From NCBI GenBank assembly GCA_038735125.1, contig JAVYNU010000001.1, positions 467,672-531,671 of the forward strand: DNA of 64,000 nucleotides, written 5' to 3'. The DNA is from Ignisphaera sp. (GTDB taxonomy: Archaea; Thermoproteota; Thermoprotei_A; Sulfolobales; Ignisphaeraceae). This document shows, piece by piece, positions 18,338-27,078 of this stretch. Under the pieces are notes generated by a model. That model was not told the origin of the DNA. It did no database searches and worked only from the letters and a program-made list of their open reading frames with translations. A program made the translations under genes and the position numbers. How positions within the stretch are numbered: position 1 is the stretch's first letter; each line of letters begins with the position of its first letter.

Positions 18338-19165
18338 TTACCCCTTTGTAATACTCCTTGAGACTATTTCCTGGTAGAGGTAATATAGTTCTGATTTTGA
18401 TGGATCTGCGTTTGCCAAAATCAAATCGTTATACATTTTTCTGGCTAGGGTTTCAACATCTATTCCAGGCTCAATACATATCTGAGCATCTTTATGATGA
18501 CGCATAATTGTTATAAGAGTTAATGAAAATGCTGCTAGGTCGTCACTATTTATCTTCGATCCTTCAATTTTTCTCTTCATCAAATCTATGAGCTGTGTAA
18601 AATACGGATCTTCTCCAAGTTCTTTCACAGTCTCTAAATCTTTTAAAATAATTTTTGTGACGACTCCGGCGAAGGCGTTTAGTGGTGGAAGCATATCATC
18701 ACTATTTATACATGGAATCTTAACCCGCTTTTGCTCAACAGTTGTTTGATGCGAGGCAACGGAGATTAATGAAAGAACCTCTTTAAGTATATTCATCAAT
18801 TTAATAATATCGGCAACTTTCTGATATTCTATTAAGCATCTTCTTGAAATAGACTGCACATCAAAACCAAATTTGGATGGTGCTAATCCCACAAGTCTCT
18901 CTAGAAAAGCTATCTCACTTTTTTCGGCTTTAAGTAGAAACTGTGCCAGCCTTCTTTGTAATGAGATTGCATCACTATAGCTAATACCATGTATTCTAGC
19001 AATATTGATACTATGCAAAGCTATGGCTATCGCTAGAGCTGCATATGGTTTGGTAAGGAAATCGACCTTGCTTATCATTTCACCGCTTAGAACTCCCTGA
19101 ACCCTATAACACTTATGTAGCTTTAGTATTGTGTCAATAACATCATTGTATCTGGTTAGACTCAT
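18338..19165 (-). CDS. Hypothetical helical protein
   Basis: 275 residues, almost entirely predicted helical, with no transmembrane span or motif I recognise. It has a cysteine-containing segment RVKIPCINSDDMLPPLNAF in the middle. It is probably cotranscribed with the glycerophosphodiesterase 5 bp downstream. Function unknown. Confidence 0.65.
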   Translation of the reverse strand: MSLTRYNDVIDTILKLHKCYRVQGVLSGEMISKVDFLTKPYAALAIAIALHSINIARIHGISYSDAISLQRRLAQFLLKAEKSEIAFLERLVGLAPSKFGFDVQSISRRCLIEYQKVADIIKLMNILKEVLSLISVASHQTTVEQKRVKIPCINSDDMLPPLNAFAGVVTKIILKDLETVKELGEDPYFTQLIDLMKRKIEGSKINSDDLAAFSLTLITIMRHHKDAQICIEPGIDVETLARKMYNDLILANADPSKSELYYLYQEIVSRSITKG

Positions 19166-19278
19166 TATATATCACTGGGCTGTCAATAGACCAGCAAATA
19201 CATTGTATCCAAAGAAGAGAGTAAAAAATTTATGGTAACGCTGGTGCTTGTAGTCGAGAACCATACTTAAAACTGTCA

Positions 19279-19524
19279 CTACTTCTCAACAACAATAAGG
19301 GTTGTTGTTGCTTTGATATGGGGTAACCTTCTGATCCTCGATATAACTGCGTTTCTCAATTTATCAAAGTTTTCAGCTTCGACTATGGCCACCACATCGT
19401 ATATCCCGTAAACTATGTGGACCTCCTTAACCTCTGGAATTTGTGATAAAAGTTTTACAACTTCTTCCTCCATGCCAACATCAGTATTGAGTAATACTAT
19501 GGCTTTAGCCAATCTAATCCCCAA
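19279..19524 (-). CDS. Stand-alone Lrp/AsnC ligand-binding (RAM) domain protein
   Basis: 81 residues consisting only of the RAM/AsnC effector-binding fold; VGMEEEVVKLLSQIPEVKEV and VYGIYDVVAIVEAEN are the hallmark segments. No helix-turn-helix is present. Such proteins bind amino acids and can heteromerise with full-length Lrp regulators. The gene stands alone, just upstream of an unknown gene and downstream of YjbQ, all on the minus strand. Confidence 0.87.
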   Translation of the reverse strand: MGIRLAKAIVLLNTDVGMEEEVVKLLSQIPEVKEVHIVYGIYDVVAIVEAENFDKLRNAVISRIRRLPHIKATTTLIVVEK

Positions 19525-19570
19525 ATATAGTTAGGGAGAAGCAGTATAAAAAGCTTAATCAATATAATGC

Positions 19571-19987
19571 TTAACCTCCAATAACAACAATTAGAATATT
19601 TCTAACAGATCTAGGTCCATCCATTTCAACTAAGAATATGTTTTGCCAAGTACCTCTAACAAGCTTGCCATTTATCACTGGAAAAACTTTTTCAGCTCCT
19701 ATTATAGCTGAACCTATGTGTGCATGAGCATTGGTATCAATGATGTTATGCTTCCACTCTCTCTCAGGTTTTACAAGCTCTTTAATAAATGTTGTTATAT
19801 CATCAATAAGACCATGTTCTTTCTCATTAGCAATTATAGCAGCTGTTGCGTGAGGTGCAAAGACAAGGCAAAGACCATTCTTGATACCGCTCTTTTTCAC
19901 TACATTTTCAACATACTCTGTTATATCGATTAATTCGAATTGTTTCGTAGTCGAGATTCTTATAACCTCGTGAAAAACCTTGCACAA
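19571..19987 (-). CDS. YjbQ/UPF0047 family protein
   Basis: 138 residues. CLVFAPHATAAIIANE, a histidine-rich NAHAHIGSAIIG and the terminal GTWQNIFLVEMDGPR are the conserved family segments, whose histidines line a putative metal site. Bacterial YjbQ shows weak thiamine phosphate synthase activity, but the physiological role is unknown. A true thiamine synthase domain (ThiN) is encoded elsewhere in the window, so that function is not needed here. Confidence 0.88.
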   Translation of the reverse strand: MCKVFHEVIRISTTKQFELIDITEYVENVVKKSGIKNGLCLVFAPHATAAIIANEKEHGLIDDITTFIKELVKPEREWKHNIIDTNAHAHIGSAIIGAEKVFPVINGKLVRGTWQNIFLVEMDGPRSVRNILIVVIGG

Positions 19988-20056
19988 TATGTTTACACCA
20001 TAGATAAAGAATAAAACAACGTTAAAAACTGTTATGTTTAGTTGATTTTATGGCAT

Positions 20057-20458
20057 TCAGAATGCTTCTGTTGGCTGTAGCTCTTGTTGTGGAAGAGGCT
20101 TCAACATCTTATATACAGCATCCTTAATTCCTGCTCTAATCAATAATCTTTCTAGTCTGTATAGCTGTTCATGGGCAACATCAATTGTTTTAGCCATTTG
20201 GGCTATTGGAATGCCATTGGCTCTCGCGTAGAGGAGGTATATTAGAGTTCTTATGCTATGTGGGTGTCTAAGCGATGATGCAATAGCTGAATCGAATATG
20301 AGCCAGTCCAGTAACTCTATGTGCATCTTTGCCCATTCTACAACTGCTGGAGGCAATTCAAATGAATGTTCAACTCTTTTTCTAAATACAACCCTATTAT
20401 CAAGTATCATAAGTTTTCTTTTCTTTCTCCTTCTTTTCTCAATCATAATCTCTGACAT
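20057..20458 (-). CDS. Small basic protein with a possible helix-turn-helix
   Basis: 133 residues. A very basic N-terminus (EKRRRKKRKL) precedes helices; IPIAQMAKTIDVAHEQLYRL near residues 90-110 reads like a helix-turn-helix. The gene is divergent from the UPF0216 gene, so it might be a DNA-binding protein acting on the shared 140-bp intergenic region. This is an inference; I do not recognise the family. Confidence 0.55.
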   Translation of the reverse strand: MSEIMIEKRRRKKRKLMILDNRVVFRKRVEHSFELPPAVVEWAKMHIELLDWLIFDSAIASSLRHPHSIRTLIYLLYARANGIPIAQMAKTIDVAHEQLYRLERLLIRAGIKDAVYKMLKPLPQQELQPTEAF

Positions 20459-20598
20459 AATTAGTCACCTTCAACTCTTACTCCAATAAAAATATGTAAT
20501 TCTAGTTAATAAATTTTATTGTTTCTAGTTCTATAAACCAAATTTTAGAAACGCAAAACATTTTAGCTAACTTAAGATATATAGCAACAAGAGCAAAC

Positions 20599-21048
20599 AT
20601 GAATGAAGATAGTTCCAAAATCGATAAACTGCTAGAGCTTGAGCTCAGAGTTGCAAATAAACACCTGCCAATTCAGAGACTAACAATTGAAGAACTTATA
20701 AACATGTCGTACCCCTATGTAAGACTTCGTGACGGATCAATACACACATTTAAAAAATCTGAGCTCAAAAAGCTTAGATCTTATCTCAACGCTGAAGAAG
20801 CAAAAAAATTGCTTCTCCCCATAATAGTTATACTAAGACCAGATTTAGGTGAAGGAACTGCAGTCATAGAGGATCCAATTGCGGCAAGTATAGTAGCAAA
20901 AATTCTTGGCATCAGATATAGTGGAGGTGATAAACTTACTCTCTATAAGCCCCATATTGCTTTCCTCAGAAGATCCTACGACACTTTGTTTCAATTCGCA
21001 CTTTCTATAGATTTTTCATCGGAGAGAGAAAGTCAAATCAGCCCTTAG
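20599..21048 (+). CDS. UPF0216 (DUF61) protein
   Basis: 149 residues. HLPIQRLTIEELINM, VRLRDGSIHTFKKSELKKL and LLLPIIVILRPDLGEGTAVI match the archaeal UPF0216 pattern. Function is unknown. ATG 20599 is preceded by a TAAGATATA promoter-like element about 25 bp upstream, suggesting a short or absent leader. Confidence 0.82.
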   Translation: MNEDSSKIDKLLELELRVANKHLPIQRLTIEELINMSYPYVRLRDGSIHTFKKSELKKLRSYLNAEEAKKLLLPIIVILRPDLGEGTAVIEDPIAASIVAKILGIRYSGGDKLTLYKPHIAFLRRSYDTLFQFALSIDFSSERESQISP

Positions 21049-21105
21049 AAATGGTCACTAATACTTTTATATATCATAACTGTGAATAAATTGCTGGAGA
21101 TTTTC

Positions 21106-21435
21106 ATGTCTAAAAATGTTCCAGAAGTTGAGGGTGCAGGATTCAGAACAGAGTTGGTAACTGATAACAGTGTATTCAATGTTTATTGCGATCCTGATGA
21201 AATTTTAGAGTGTAGTGATAATGTTTGTGCATTGGACATTTACAATACTTGCCTAGCCGATGTCACAAACGTTGGAATAGAACAGGTTCGTGTTGATGCA
21301 ATAAAATTTGTCAAAGGAGGTAAAATAATAATATATGATGCTAACAACAAGAAGTACTGTCTATGTGTTCACAGATATGAAATTAGCGGAATAGAGTTGT
21401 GTAAAGAGGGCATGAACATGGATTCTGCTTCCTGA
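21106..21435 (+). CDS. Hypothetical cysteine-containing protein
   Basis: 109 residues from ATG 21106, which has GGAG eight bases upstream and TTTATATA at 21064-21072. Seven cysteines are spread through the chain, including CDPDEILECSDNVC and a C-terminal KKYCLCVHRYE, so disulfides or metal binding are possible. The protein is predicted mostly beta. No family recognised. Confidence 0.55.
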   Translation: MSKNVPEVEGAGFRTELVTDNSVFNVYCDPDEILECSDNVCALDIYNTCLADVTNVGIEQVRVDAIKFVKGGKIIIYDANNKKYCLCVHRYEISGIELCKEGMNMDSAS

Positions 21436-21457
21436 ACATAACCTTCCTCAAGTTTCG

Positions 21458-21595
21458 TTGTATGGTATTCGAATCCCAATTGAGAATGCTATGAGGAATT
21501 GCCCTCCAGGATTCAAGATAACAGCTGAGATAAGGGTTTATATAAATAAAATGTTTTCCAGGTTCTCAATGTTAAGAGTTTCTATTAAACACTAG
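21458..21595 (+). CDS. Possible small ORF or frameshifted tail
   Basis: A frame open from 21416 to TAG 21593 encodes protein-like sequence (including IRIPIENAMRNCPPGFKITA), but its only starts are TTG 21458 and internal ATGs, without a ribosome binding site. It overlaps the end of the preceding gene in another frame and could be a frameshifted continuation of it. Low confidence. Confidence 0.25.
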   Translation: MYGIRIPIENAMRNCPPGFKITAEIRVYINKMFSRFSMLRVSIKH

Positions 21596-21660
21596 GAACC
21601 GCTATGCCTACAGAATTACAATGTGATGGAAGCTTCTCAAGAGAGCATCAGATTTCACGA

Positions 21661-22368
21661 CTAAAATTGAGGGAGCTGGCATATAGAAACTTTTTTTGGA
21701 TTAACATATCCCTCATATTCGCTTACCACTTCGATATCATATTCTATACAAATTTTATAGGCTCCAAATAGTGGTGTGTATATTACGAATGTTTCTGCTT
21801 CGCCACCTTCAAAAGATGGATTAAAACCATATTTTTTTGAAAGTGCTACAATCTTTAAGGCGAGTTCATAGTCTATGACACGGCCTAGAAAAACTCTCGG
21901 CAGTCCCCATGTATTTATAGATGTTATTATAAATTTGATATCACTTGAGATAATATCGAGTAGATGTTTATAGGGGTCTTTGCCCCAGAATGGGGTATAC
22001 AATTTGACTCCCAGATCTTCGCAAATATCTGCAAAAAGCATTCGCTGTGCATCGCTTGCAATAATCCCGAGAACTATATAGTCAAAATCGATTTTTTTGG
22101 TTATGTCCTTTAAAGCCCTTCTAATCTCTGCTTGTTCTCTAAACCTATCACTACTGTTTATATCAATGATGATGTGCCTATCTTCCATATGTAATAGCCT
22201 GGCCTGAATCCATGTATAATCTACGAATGGACTATGGACATACCATGGATGTGTAGAAGAAGGTTTAAAGGTGATTAGCGCAGCTATTTCGAAACCCTGC
22301 AAAAGTGCTGTATGCAAGGCAAATACACTGTCCTTGCCGCCACTAAATATTACAATGGCTTTGGCTAT
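21661..22368 (-). CDS. dph6: Diphthine-ammonia ligase Dph6, apparent AUA start
   Basis: The PP-loop ATPase motif FSGGKDS lies at residues 8-14 only if translation begins at ATA 22366-22368, 7 bases after a GGTGA ribosome binding site. There is no ATG, GTG or TTG between the upstream in-frame stop and this motif. The first TTG, at 22317, would delete the ATP site. The C-terminal FEGGEAETFVIYTPLF is typical of Dph6, which amidates diphthine on elongation factor 2. Length is 236 residues, normal for the family. The upstream gene ends 15 bp before it. Confidence 0.85.
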   Translation of the reverse strand: MAKAIVIFSGGKDSVFALHTALLQGFEIAALITFKPSSTHPWYVHSPFVDYTWIQARLLHMEDRHIIIDINSSDRFREQAEIRRALKDITKKIDFDYIVLGIIASDAQRMLFADICEDLGVKLYTPFWGKDPYKHLLDIISSDIKFIITSINTWGLPRVFLGRVIDYELALKIVALSKKYGFNPSFEGGEAETFVIYTPLFGAYKICIEYDIEVVSEYEGYVNPKKVSICQLPQF

Positions 22369-22383
22369 AGTGTTGTCACCTAG

Positions 22384-22839
22384 TCACATATAATACTTCA
22401 TTTTTGCATAGAAAACTCTTTTTACTAAATATTCATCAAAATTATCGAGAGATGTAAAACTTTGTGAGAGCAACTCAAATCCCATAGTCCTGATGGTATC
22501 GGAAAACTTCTTTGAGAATGTTGCTACAGAGTTGTCATCAAGTGTATGAAATGTGGTGTCAGCAATAATTACATCTATGCTATTATCGCTACCGAATTTC
22601 AGCCATAGCACATCGGGATCAGGTCCAAGATTTTCTGCATTTCTTAGGAATTCTTTCTGAATAGCATATCCCTTGCTTTTTAGTGTTTCAATAATGGCCC
22701 TCCTAAAAGCTTTTATAATGGAGTTTTCTATTTTTCTCAATTTATCGCTATCAATATATTCGCGATTTATATACAATCTTCTATGTTTCTCTCTATTAAT
22801 TTTTCGAGGCAGATATTTGATTATCTCCTCTAAAACCAT
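22384..22839 (-). CDS. Hypothetical protein upstream of Dph6
   Basis: 151 residues with a basic N-terminal third (PRKINREKHRRLYINREY) and an alpha/beta C-terminal part. No motif recognised. It is followed after 15 bp by Dph6 on the same strand and is probably cotranscribed with it. Confidence 0.6.
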   Translation of the reverse strand: MVLEEIIKYLPRKINREKHRRLYINREYIDSDKLRKIENSIIKAFRRAIIETLKSKGYAIQKEFLRNAENLGPDPDVLWLKFGSDNSIDVIIADTTFHTLDDNSVATFSKKFSDTIRTMGFELLSQSFTSLDNFDEYLVKRVFYAKMKYYM

Positions 22840-22872
22840 TTCACAATATCCTTGTATAACACTATTCGGCGT

Positions 22873-23271
22873 CTAGTAAAGAACTTGTCTAACATACTTA
22901 ATACTTTTGTGTAAATCCTCTGCTGAAATAGCTATGTGGACAATCATTAGAACTAGTGGAACATTAGAATAGGTGAATATATATAGTATTGCAAGAAGTA
23001 AGCTAATTGCTTGTGGAGCTAATGCAATAGCAATGAAATCTTCGACACCCTCGACACTAACATTAAACCCGACGTAGAGGCCCCTTAACATGAATTTGTA
23101 TTGTGCTCTAACAACATTAATCATCATTAAATGTATTAATTCATGTAACAGTCCTATAAGTGGTAGAGAAACCATGGCAATGACTGTCTGCTCCATATTC
23201 ATCATTTTTGATGTGACCAGCGACGTTGCAAAACCCATACATAGATATGCAAATATTTTTAGTTTCGCCAT
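22873..23271 (-). CDS. Small membrane metalloprotease-like protein (HExxH)
   Basis: 132 residues from ATG 23271 (GGTGTGAGG just upstream). It has about three to four hydrophobic segments. LIGLLHELIHLMMI contains HELIH, the zinc-binding and catalytic HExxH, placed at a membrane span as in M50/DUF3267 intramembrane proteases. An acidic residue near the C-terminus (AEDLHKS) could be a third ligand. Substrate unknown. It lies 33 bp upstream of the gene preceding Dph6. Confidence 0.55.
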   Translation of the reverse strand: MAKLKIFAYLCMGFATSLVTSKMMNMEQTVIAMVSLPLIGLLHELIHLMMINVVRAQYKFMLRGLYVGFNVSVEGVEDFIAIALAPQAISLLLAILYIFTYSNVPLVLMIVHIAISAEDLHKSIKYVRQVLY

Positions 23272-23381
23272 CCTCACACCCTAGCATAACTACGTAAAAC
23301 TAACCTATGATGATATATATGCTCAACTATAAGACCAAGTAGGTGACAAAAACAATCGCTCTACCTGTTTCACCGAAACTT

Positions 23382-23912
23382 TTACCAAGGAACATTCTTT
23401 AGCTTCAAAAGATATGCAATATAATTTGTTAGAATATGCAACAACAATGTTAATAACAATGCATATAACCACATTTCATAGGTTATCACAATAAGTTTGC
23501 ATGCTATGCCAAGGAATAGTGCCACAACCAAAAATAGTAGCTGATCAACTAATGGCAAAGGCTCGCCTGGTCTCAGACCCAACCTTCTTTTAATGAATGC
23601 ACCGATTAGATCTCCCATCATAGCTCCAAGGCCCAAAACAAAACCCGTTAATATGCCCTTCACAATCAAGTTATTCGTTAAAGAGCTTTGAACAAAACCT
23701 GTCAAAACACCTCCAATTATACCAGCAACTAATCCCTCCCAGCTCTTGCTATCACCAAATATCCTCTTACCATCTAGAAAATTCTTGCCAAAGTCTATTG
23801 GATGTCTTCTTAGACCAAGCTTCAATAGAAGCTTTGCCGCTACGACAGGTGCCCCATTTGCTACATATGCCGGTAAAACAATCCAAATAACATCAGCTAG
23901 CTCTTTGAGCAA
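23382..23912 (-). CDS. carS: CDP-archaeol synthase CarS
   Basis: 176 residues with about five membrane segments. LPAYVANGAPVVAAKLL near the N-terminus, the cytoplasmic PIDFGKNFLDGKRIFGDSKS loop and GAMMGDLIGAFIKRRLGL with the metal-binding acidic residue are diagnostic. It condenses unsaturated archaetidic acid with CTP to CDP-archaeol for polar ether lipid head groups. The start is TTG 23912 with AGGT upstream. Confidence 0.93.
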   Translation of the reverse strand: MLKELADVIWIVLPAYVANGAPVVAAKLLLKLGLRRHPIDFGKNFLDGKRIFGDSKSWEGLVAGIIGGVLTGFVQSSLTNNLIVKGILTGFVLGLGAMMGDLIGAFIKRRLGLRPGEPLPLVDQLLFLVVALFLGIACKLIVITYEMWLYALLLTLLLHILTNYIAYLLKLKNVPW

Positions 23913-24027
23913 CTTTAAAACCTCAGCTTCTCAGCTTATTTTTGATTAAGAAGACCTGGAATTAAAATCATTAACACTTTTATTTTTCACTAACAAAATC
24001 TTTAAGCACTGTAATTAGGTGGGTCAA

Positions 24028-24588
24028 TTGAATTTAAAGCGTGTTGAAATCAGATGGCATGGTCGTGGAGGGCAGGGAGCTGTAACAGCCTCCATGATAC
24101 TTGCTGAAGCTGCTATATACCAAGGAAAGTATGCACAAGCATTTCCAGAGTTTGGCGCAGAGAGAAGAGGAGCTCCTGTGAGAGCATATACCAGGGTATC
24201 GGAAGAACCTATTCTCTCAAGAGCGCCAATCATAGAACCAGATGTTGTAGTTGTTCTCGATCCATCTCTAGATAAATCGCTTTACATCGGCGGTCTAAAA
24301 AGCAATGGTGTTTTGGTTATAAATACTAGGAAGAGTATAGGTGATATTGTGAAGGATATTGGTAGAAGCGATATTAAGATTGCTCGTGTAGATGCAACAA
24401 AAATAGCTTTAGAGGTTTTGAAGGCACCTTTCGTCAATATGGCCATGTTAGGCGCAGTAGCTAAGGCAGTTCCAATTGTTGATACAGCTCATATCGAAGA
24501 AGCGATAAAAGAGAACTTTAGACCCAAGATAGCAGAGGCAAATATACAAGCAATGAGAAGAGCATTCAACGAGGTGGAGATTTCGTGA
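24028..24588 (+). CDS. porG: Pyruvate:ferredoxin oxidoreductase gamma subunit
   Basis: 186 residues from TTG 24028, which has AGGTGG five to six bases upstream; GTG 24019 would add three residues. [16 protein letters not shown] and [20 protein letters not shown] are hallmark segments of the gamma domain. It heads a gamma-delta-alpha-beta operon in which consecutive genes overlap or nearly touch. A branched-chain 2-oxoacid variant is possible. Confidence 0.93.
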   Translation: MNLKRVEIRWHGRGGQGAVTASMILAEAAIYQGKYAQAFPEFGAERRGAPVRAYTRVSEEPILSRAPIIEPDVVVVLDPSLDKSLYIGGLKSNGVLVINTRKSIGDIVKDIGRSDIKIARVDATKIALEVLKAPFVNMAMLGAVAKAVPIVDTAHIEEAIKENFRPKIAEANIQAMRRAFNEVEIS

Positions 24589-24914
24589 GCGCAAGCACAA
24601 AAAGATTAGCTAGCTGGAGAGAGATCCCAATTGGAGGAGCAATTACAGAGCCTGGTAACAGCGTTAAAAGACCTACCGGCGATTGGAGGGTTTTCAAACC
24701 TGTGATAAACCAGGAAAGGTGTGTTAGATGCTACCTCTGCTGGGTCTTCTGCCCAGAACCAGCTATAAAAATACTTGACAAACCATATAAGACGGCAAGT
24801 GGTAGAGAGTGGAAGATAACTTTTGAGGTAGACTATGATTTCTGTAAGGGATGTGGAATATGCGTAGAGGAGTGCCCAGTCAAAGCAATAGACTTTATTG
24901 AAGAGGTGAAGTAG
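24585..24914 (+). CDS. porD: Pyruvate:ferredoxin oxidoreductase delta subunit
   Basis: 109 residues with two 4Fe-4S ferredoxin motifs, [14 protein letters not shown] and [14 protein letters not shown], which pass electrons from the thiamine centre to ferredoxin. GTG 24585 overlaps the gamma-subunit stop by 4 bp. Confidence 0.95.
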   Translation: MSASTKRLASWREIPIGGAITEPGNSVKRPTGDWRVFKPVINQERCVRCYLCWVFCPEPAIKILDKPYKTASGREWKITFEVDYDFCKGCGICVEECPVKAIDFIEEVK

Positions 24915-24918
24915 GGCA

Positions 24919-26121
24919 ATGGAAAAAGATTTATGGATTAGAATACCCCTAAGCTCAAACTATGCTGCTGCTCACGCTGTTAAAGATGTTGATGTGGATG
25001 TGGTGGCAGCATATCCTATAACACCACAAACGACGGTTGTTGAGAAAATTGCAGAGTTTATAGCTAATGGAGAGTTAAATGCTGAGATGATTCATGTTGA
25101 AAGTGAGCACTCAGCTCTTAGTGCATGCATTGGAGCTTCGGCTGCTGGGGCAAGAGTATTTACAGCTACATCAGCTCAGGGGCTAGAGCTCATGCATGAG
25201 ATGTTGCATATAGCATCTGGACTAAGACTGCCAATAGTCATGTCGATAGCTGCTAGAGCTCTTTCAGCCCCTCTAAGCATTTGGGGAGACTACAGCGATG
25301 TTATGAACACCAGAGACTCTTCGTGGATAACAATAATTGCTTCAACAGCTCAAGAGGTTTACGACAGCATCATACAAGCATACAAAGTTGCTGAAAATCC
25401 AGATGTTTTGCTGCCTGTAATGGTAGCATACGATGGTTTTACAATGAGCCACACCTATGAGCCTGTTTATGTAGCCAAGGACAGGTCGATAATACTAGAC
25501 TATGTGCCTAAGAAGAGACCCTCTTGGAATGTACTAGACGTTGAGAAGCCTATCACTATGGGGGTTGTTGCTAACCCTGATTGGTATTACGAGTTTAAAT
25601 ATCAGCAAGTTGTTGCAATGGAAAAATCTCCTGAAGTACTAAAGGAAGCATTTCAAGAGTTTGAGAAGAGGTTTGGCAGAAGGTATGGGTTTATTGAGAC
25701 TTACAATCTAGAGAATAGTAAAATCGGGATACTAACCTACGGCGGATTGTACGGCACTGTGATAGAGGCCATAGATTATATGAAGAAGATGGGAATGAAT
25801 GTAGCTGCCATTAGGCTTAGGGTTTTCAGACCATTCCCCTACGAAGAGCTTCTAAAGGCTATTAAAAACCTAGAAGCCCTTATCGTTATCGATAGAGCAA
25901 TAAGTTTCGGGGCAACATTAGAAGGCCCTGTAGCCATGGAGCTGGCTACTATGGCCTATAAGAAAGGATTGGATATAGCATTGCATAGCTATATAGCATC
26001 AATTGGTCAAAGAGCTGTGACAGAAGAGGATGTTATTGCCATTGTCAAGAACACTGTTGCCTTACTCGAGAAAGGTGTGAAGGTGACAGAAAAATCCATT
26101 TATTGGGGTGTTAGACTATGA
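24919..26121 (+). CDS. porA: Pyruvate:ferredoxin oxidoreductase alpha subunit
   Basis: 400 residues. AAYPITPQTTVVEKIAE and HVESEHSALSACIGASAAG are the pyrimidine-binding domain signatures. FTATSAQGLELMHEML and the C-terminal transketolase-like IDRAISFGATLEG complete the family pattern. With beta it forms the thiamine diphosphate active site that decarboxylates pyruvate to acetyl-CoA and CO2. It overlaps beta by 4 bp. Confidence 0.95.
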   Translation: MEKDLWIRIPLSSNYAAAHAVKDVDVDVVAAYPITPQTTVVEKIAEFIANGELNAEMIHVESEHSALSACIGASAAGARVFTATSAQGLELMHEMLHIASGLRLPIVMSIAARALSAPLSIWGDYSDVMNTRDSSWITIIASTAQEVYDSIIQAYKVAENPDVLLPVMVAYDGFTMSHTYEPVYVAKDRSIILDYVPKKRPSWNVLDVEKPITMGVVANPDWYYEFKYQQVVAMEKSPEVLKEAFQEFEKRFGRRYGFIETYNLENSKIGILTYGGLYGTVIEAIDYMKKMGMNVAAIRLRVFRPFPYEELLKAIKNLEALIVIDRAISFGATLEGPVAMELATMAYKKGLDIALHSYIASIGQRAVTEEDVIAIVKNTVALLEKGVKVTEKSIYWGVRL

Positions 26122-27077
26122 GCTCCTCCACAAAGCAAGGCTATAAAACTGTGTTTGACATACCTAGAGAAGAGTATCAGGCGCCAGGCCACGGATTGTG
26201 TGCAGGCTGTACAGCAGGAACGATAGTAAGGCTCTTGCTAAAGGTTGCAGGACCTAACACCATTGTGGTCAATGCTACTGGCTGTGTAGAGGTATCGACA
26301 ACAACATTCCCATATACATCGTGGAAAGTGTCCTACATCCATGTAGCCTTTGAAAACACTGCAGCCGTGGCAAGCGGTATAGAAGCCGCCATAAAGATTC
26401 TGAAACAAAAAGGTGTTATAGACCCCAACAAGCAGATGAATATAATTGCGCTTGCAGGCGATGGCGGTACAGCAGACATTGGTATACAAGCACTTAGTGG
26501 AATGCTTGAAAGAGGGCACAAGGTAATGTATGTAATGTACGACAATGAGGCTTACATGAACACAGGCATTCAAAGAAGTGGTGCAACACCAAAACTAGCA
26601 TGGACCACTACAACACCTGTCGGAAAGGTGTTGAAAGGCAAACTACAAATTAAAAAGCCTATGGCCGAGATAGTAGCAGCCCACAGGATACCATACGTAG
26701 CTACGGCGAATCCGGCTTATTTCCTCGATATGATGAACAAGTTTAGGAGAGGTCTTGAGGTCGAGGGTCCATCATTTATCCACGTGATACAGCCTTGCAC
26801 AACTGGCTGGAGATTTGATCCAAGGTTGGGCATAAAGATTGCTAGGCTAGCCACAGAAACGGCTATGTGGATAAACTGGGAGCTTGACCACGATGAGTTT
26901 AGGGTAACGGTGCCTGTGCCCAAGAGAAAGCATGTAAAGCATTATATAAGGCTTCAAGGCAGATTCAATCACCTAACTGATGCTGATATAGAAGAGATCC
27001 AGAAAATGGTGGATAAGGAGGTCGAGAGAATAAATAAGATGGTTGGTAAAGAGATTATAGGACCTGTTGTAGAGTAG
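26118..27077 (+). CDS. porB: Pyruvate:ferredoxin oxidoreductase beta subunit
   Basis: 319 residues. PGHGLCAGCTAGT carries the iron-sulfur cysteines, GDGGTADIGIQALSG the thiamine diphosphate and magnesium motif, with a further conserved Cys in NATGCVEVSTT and YDNEAYMNTGIQRSG. It is the last gene of the por operon. The convergent Rad50 gene ends 2 bp downstream. Confidence 0.95.
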   Translation: MSSSTKQGYKTVFDIPREEYQAPGHGLCAGCTAGTIVRLLLKVAGPNTIVVNATGCVEVSTTTFPYTSWKVSYIHVAFENTAAVASGIEAAIKILKQKGVIDPNKQMNIIALAGDGGTADIGIQALSGMLERGHKVMYVMYDNEAYMNTGIQRSGATPKLAWTTTTPVGKVLKGKLQIKKPMAEIVAAHRIPYVATANPAYFLDMMNKFRRGLEVEGPSFIHVIQPCTTGWRFDPRLGIKIARLATETAMWINWELDHDEFRVTVPVPKRKHVKHYIRLQGRFNHLTDADIEEIQKMVDKEVERINKMVGKEIIGPVVE

Positions 27078-27078
27078 A

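Noticed and set aside
21595-21660. C/D box small RNA before Dph6
   Set aside because: A GTGATGG sequence resembles box C, but no box D (CTGA) follows at a proper distance.
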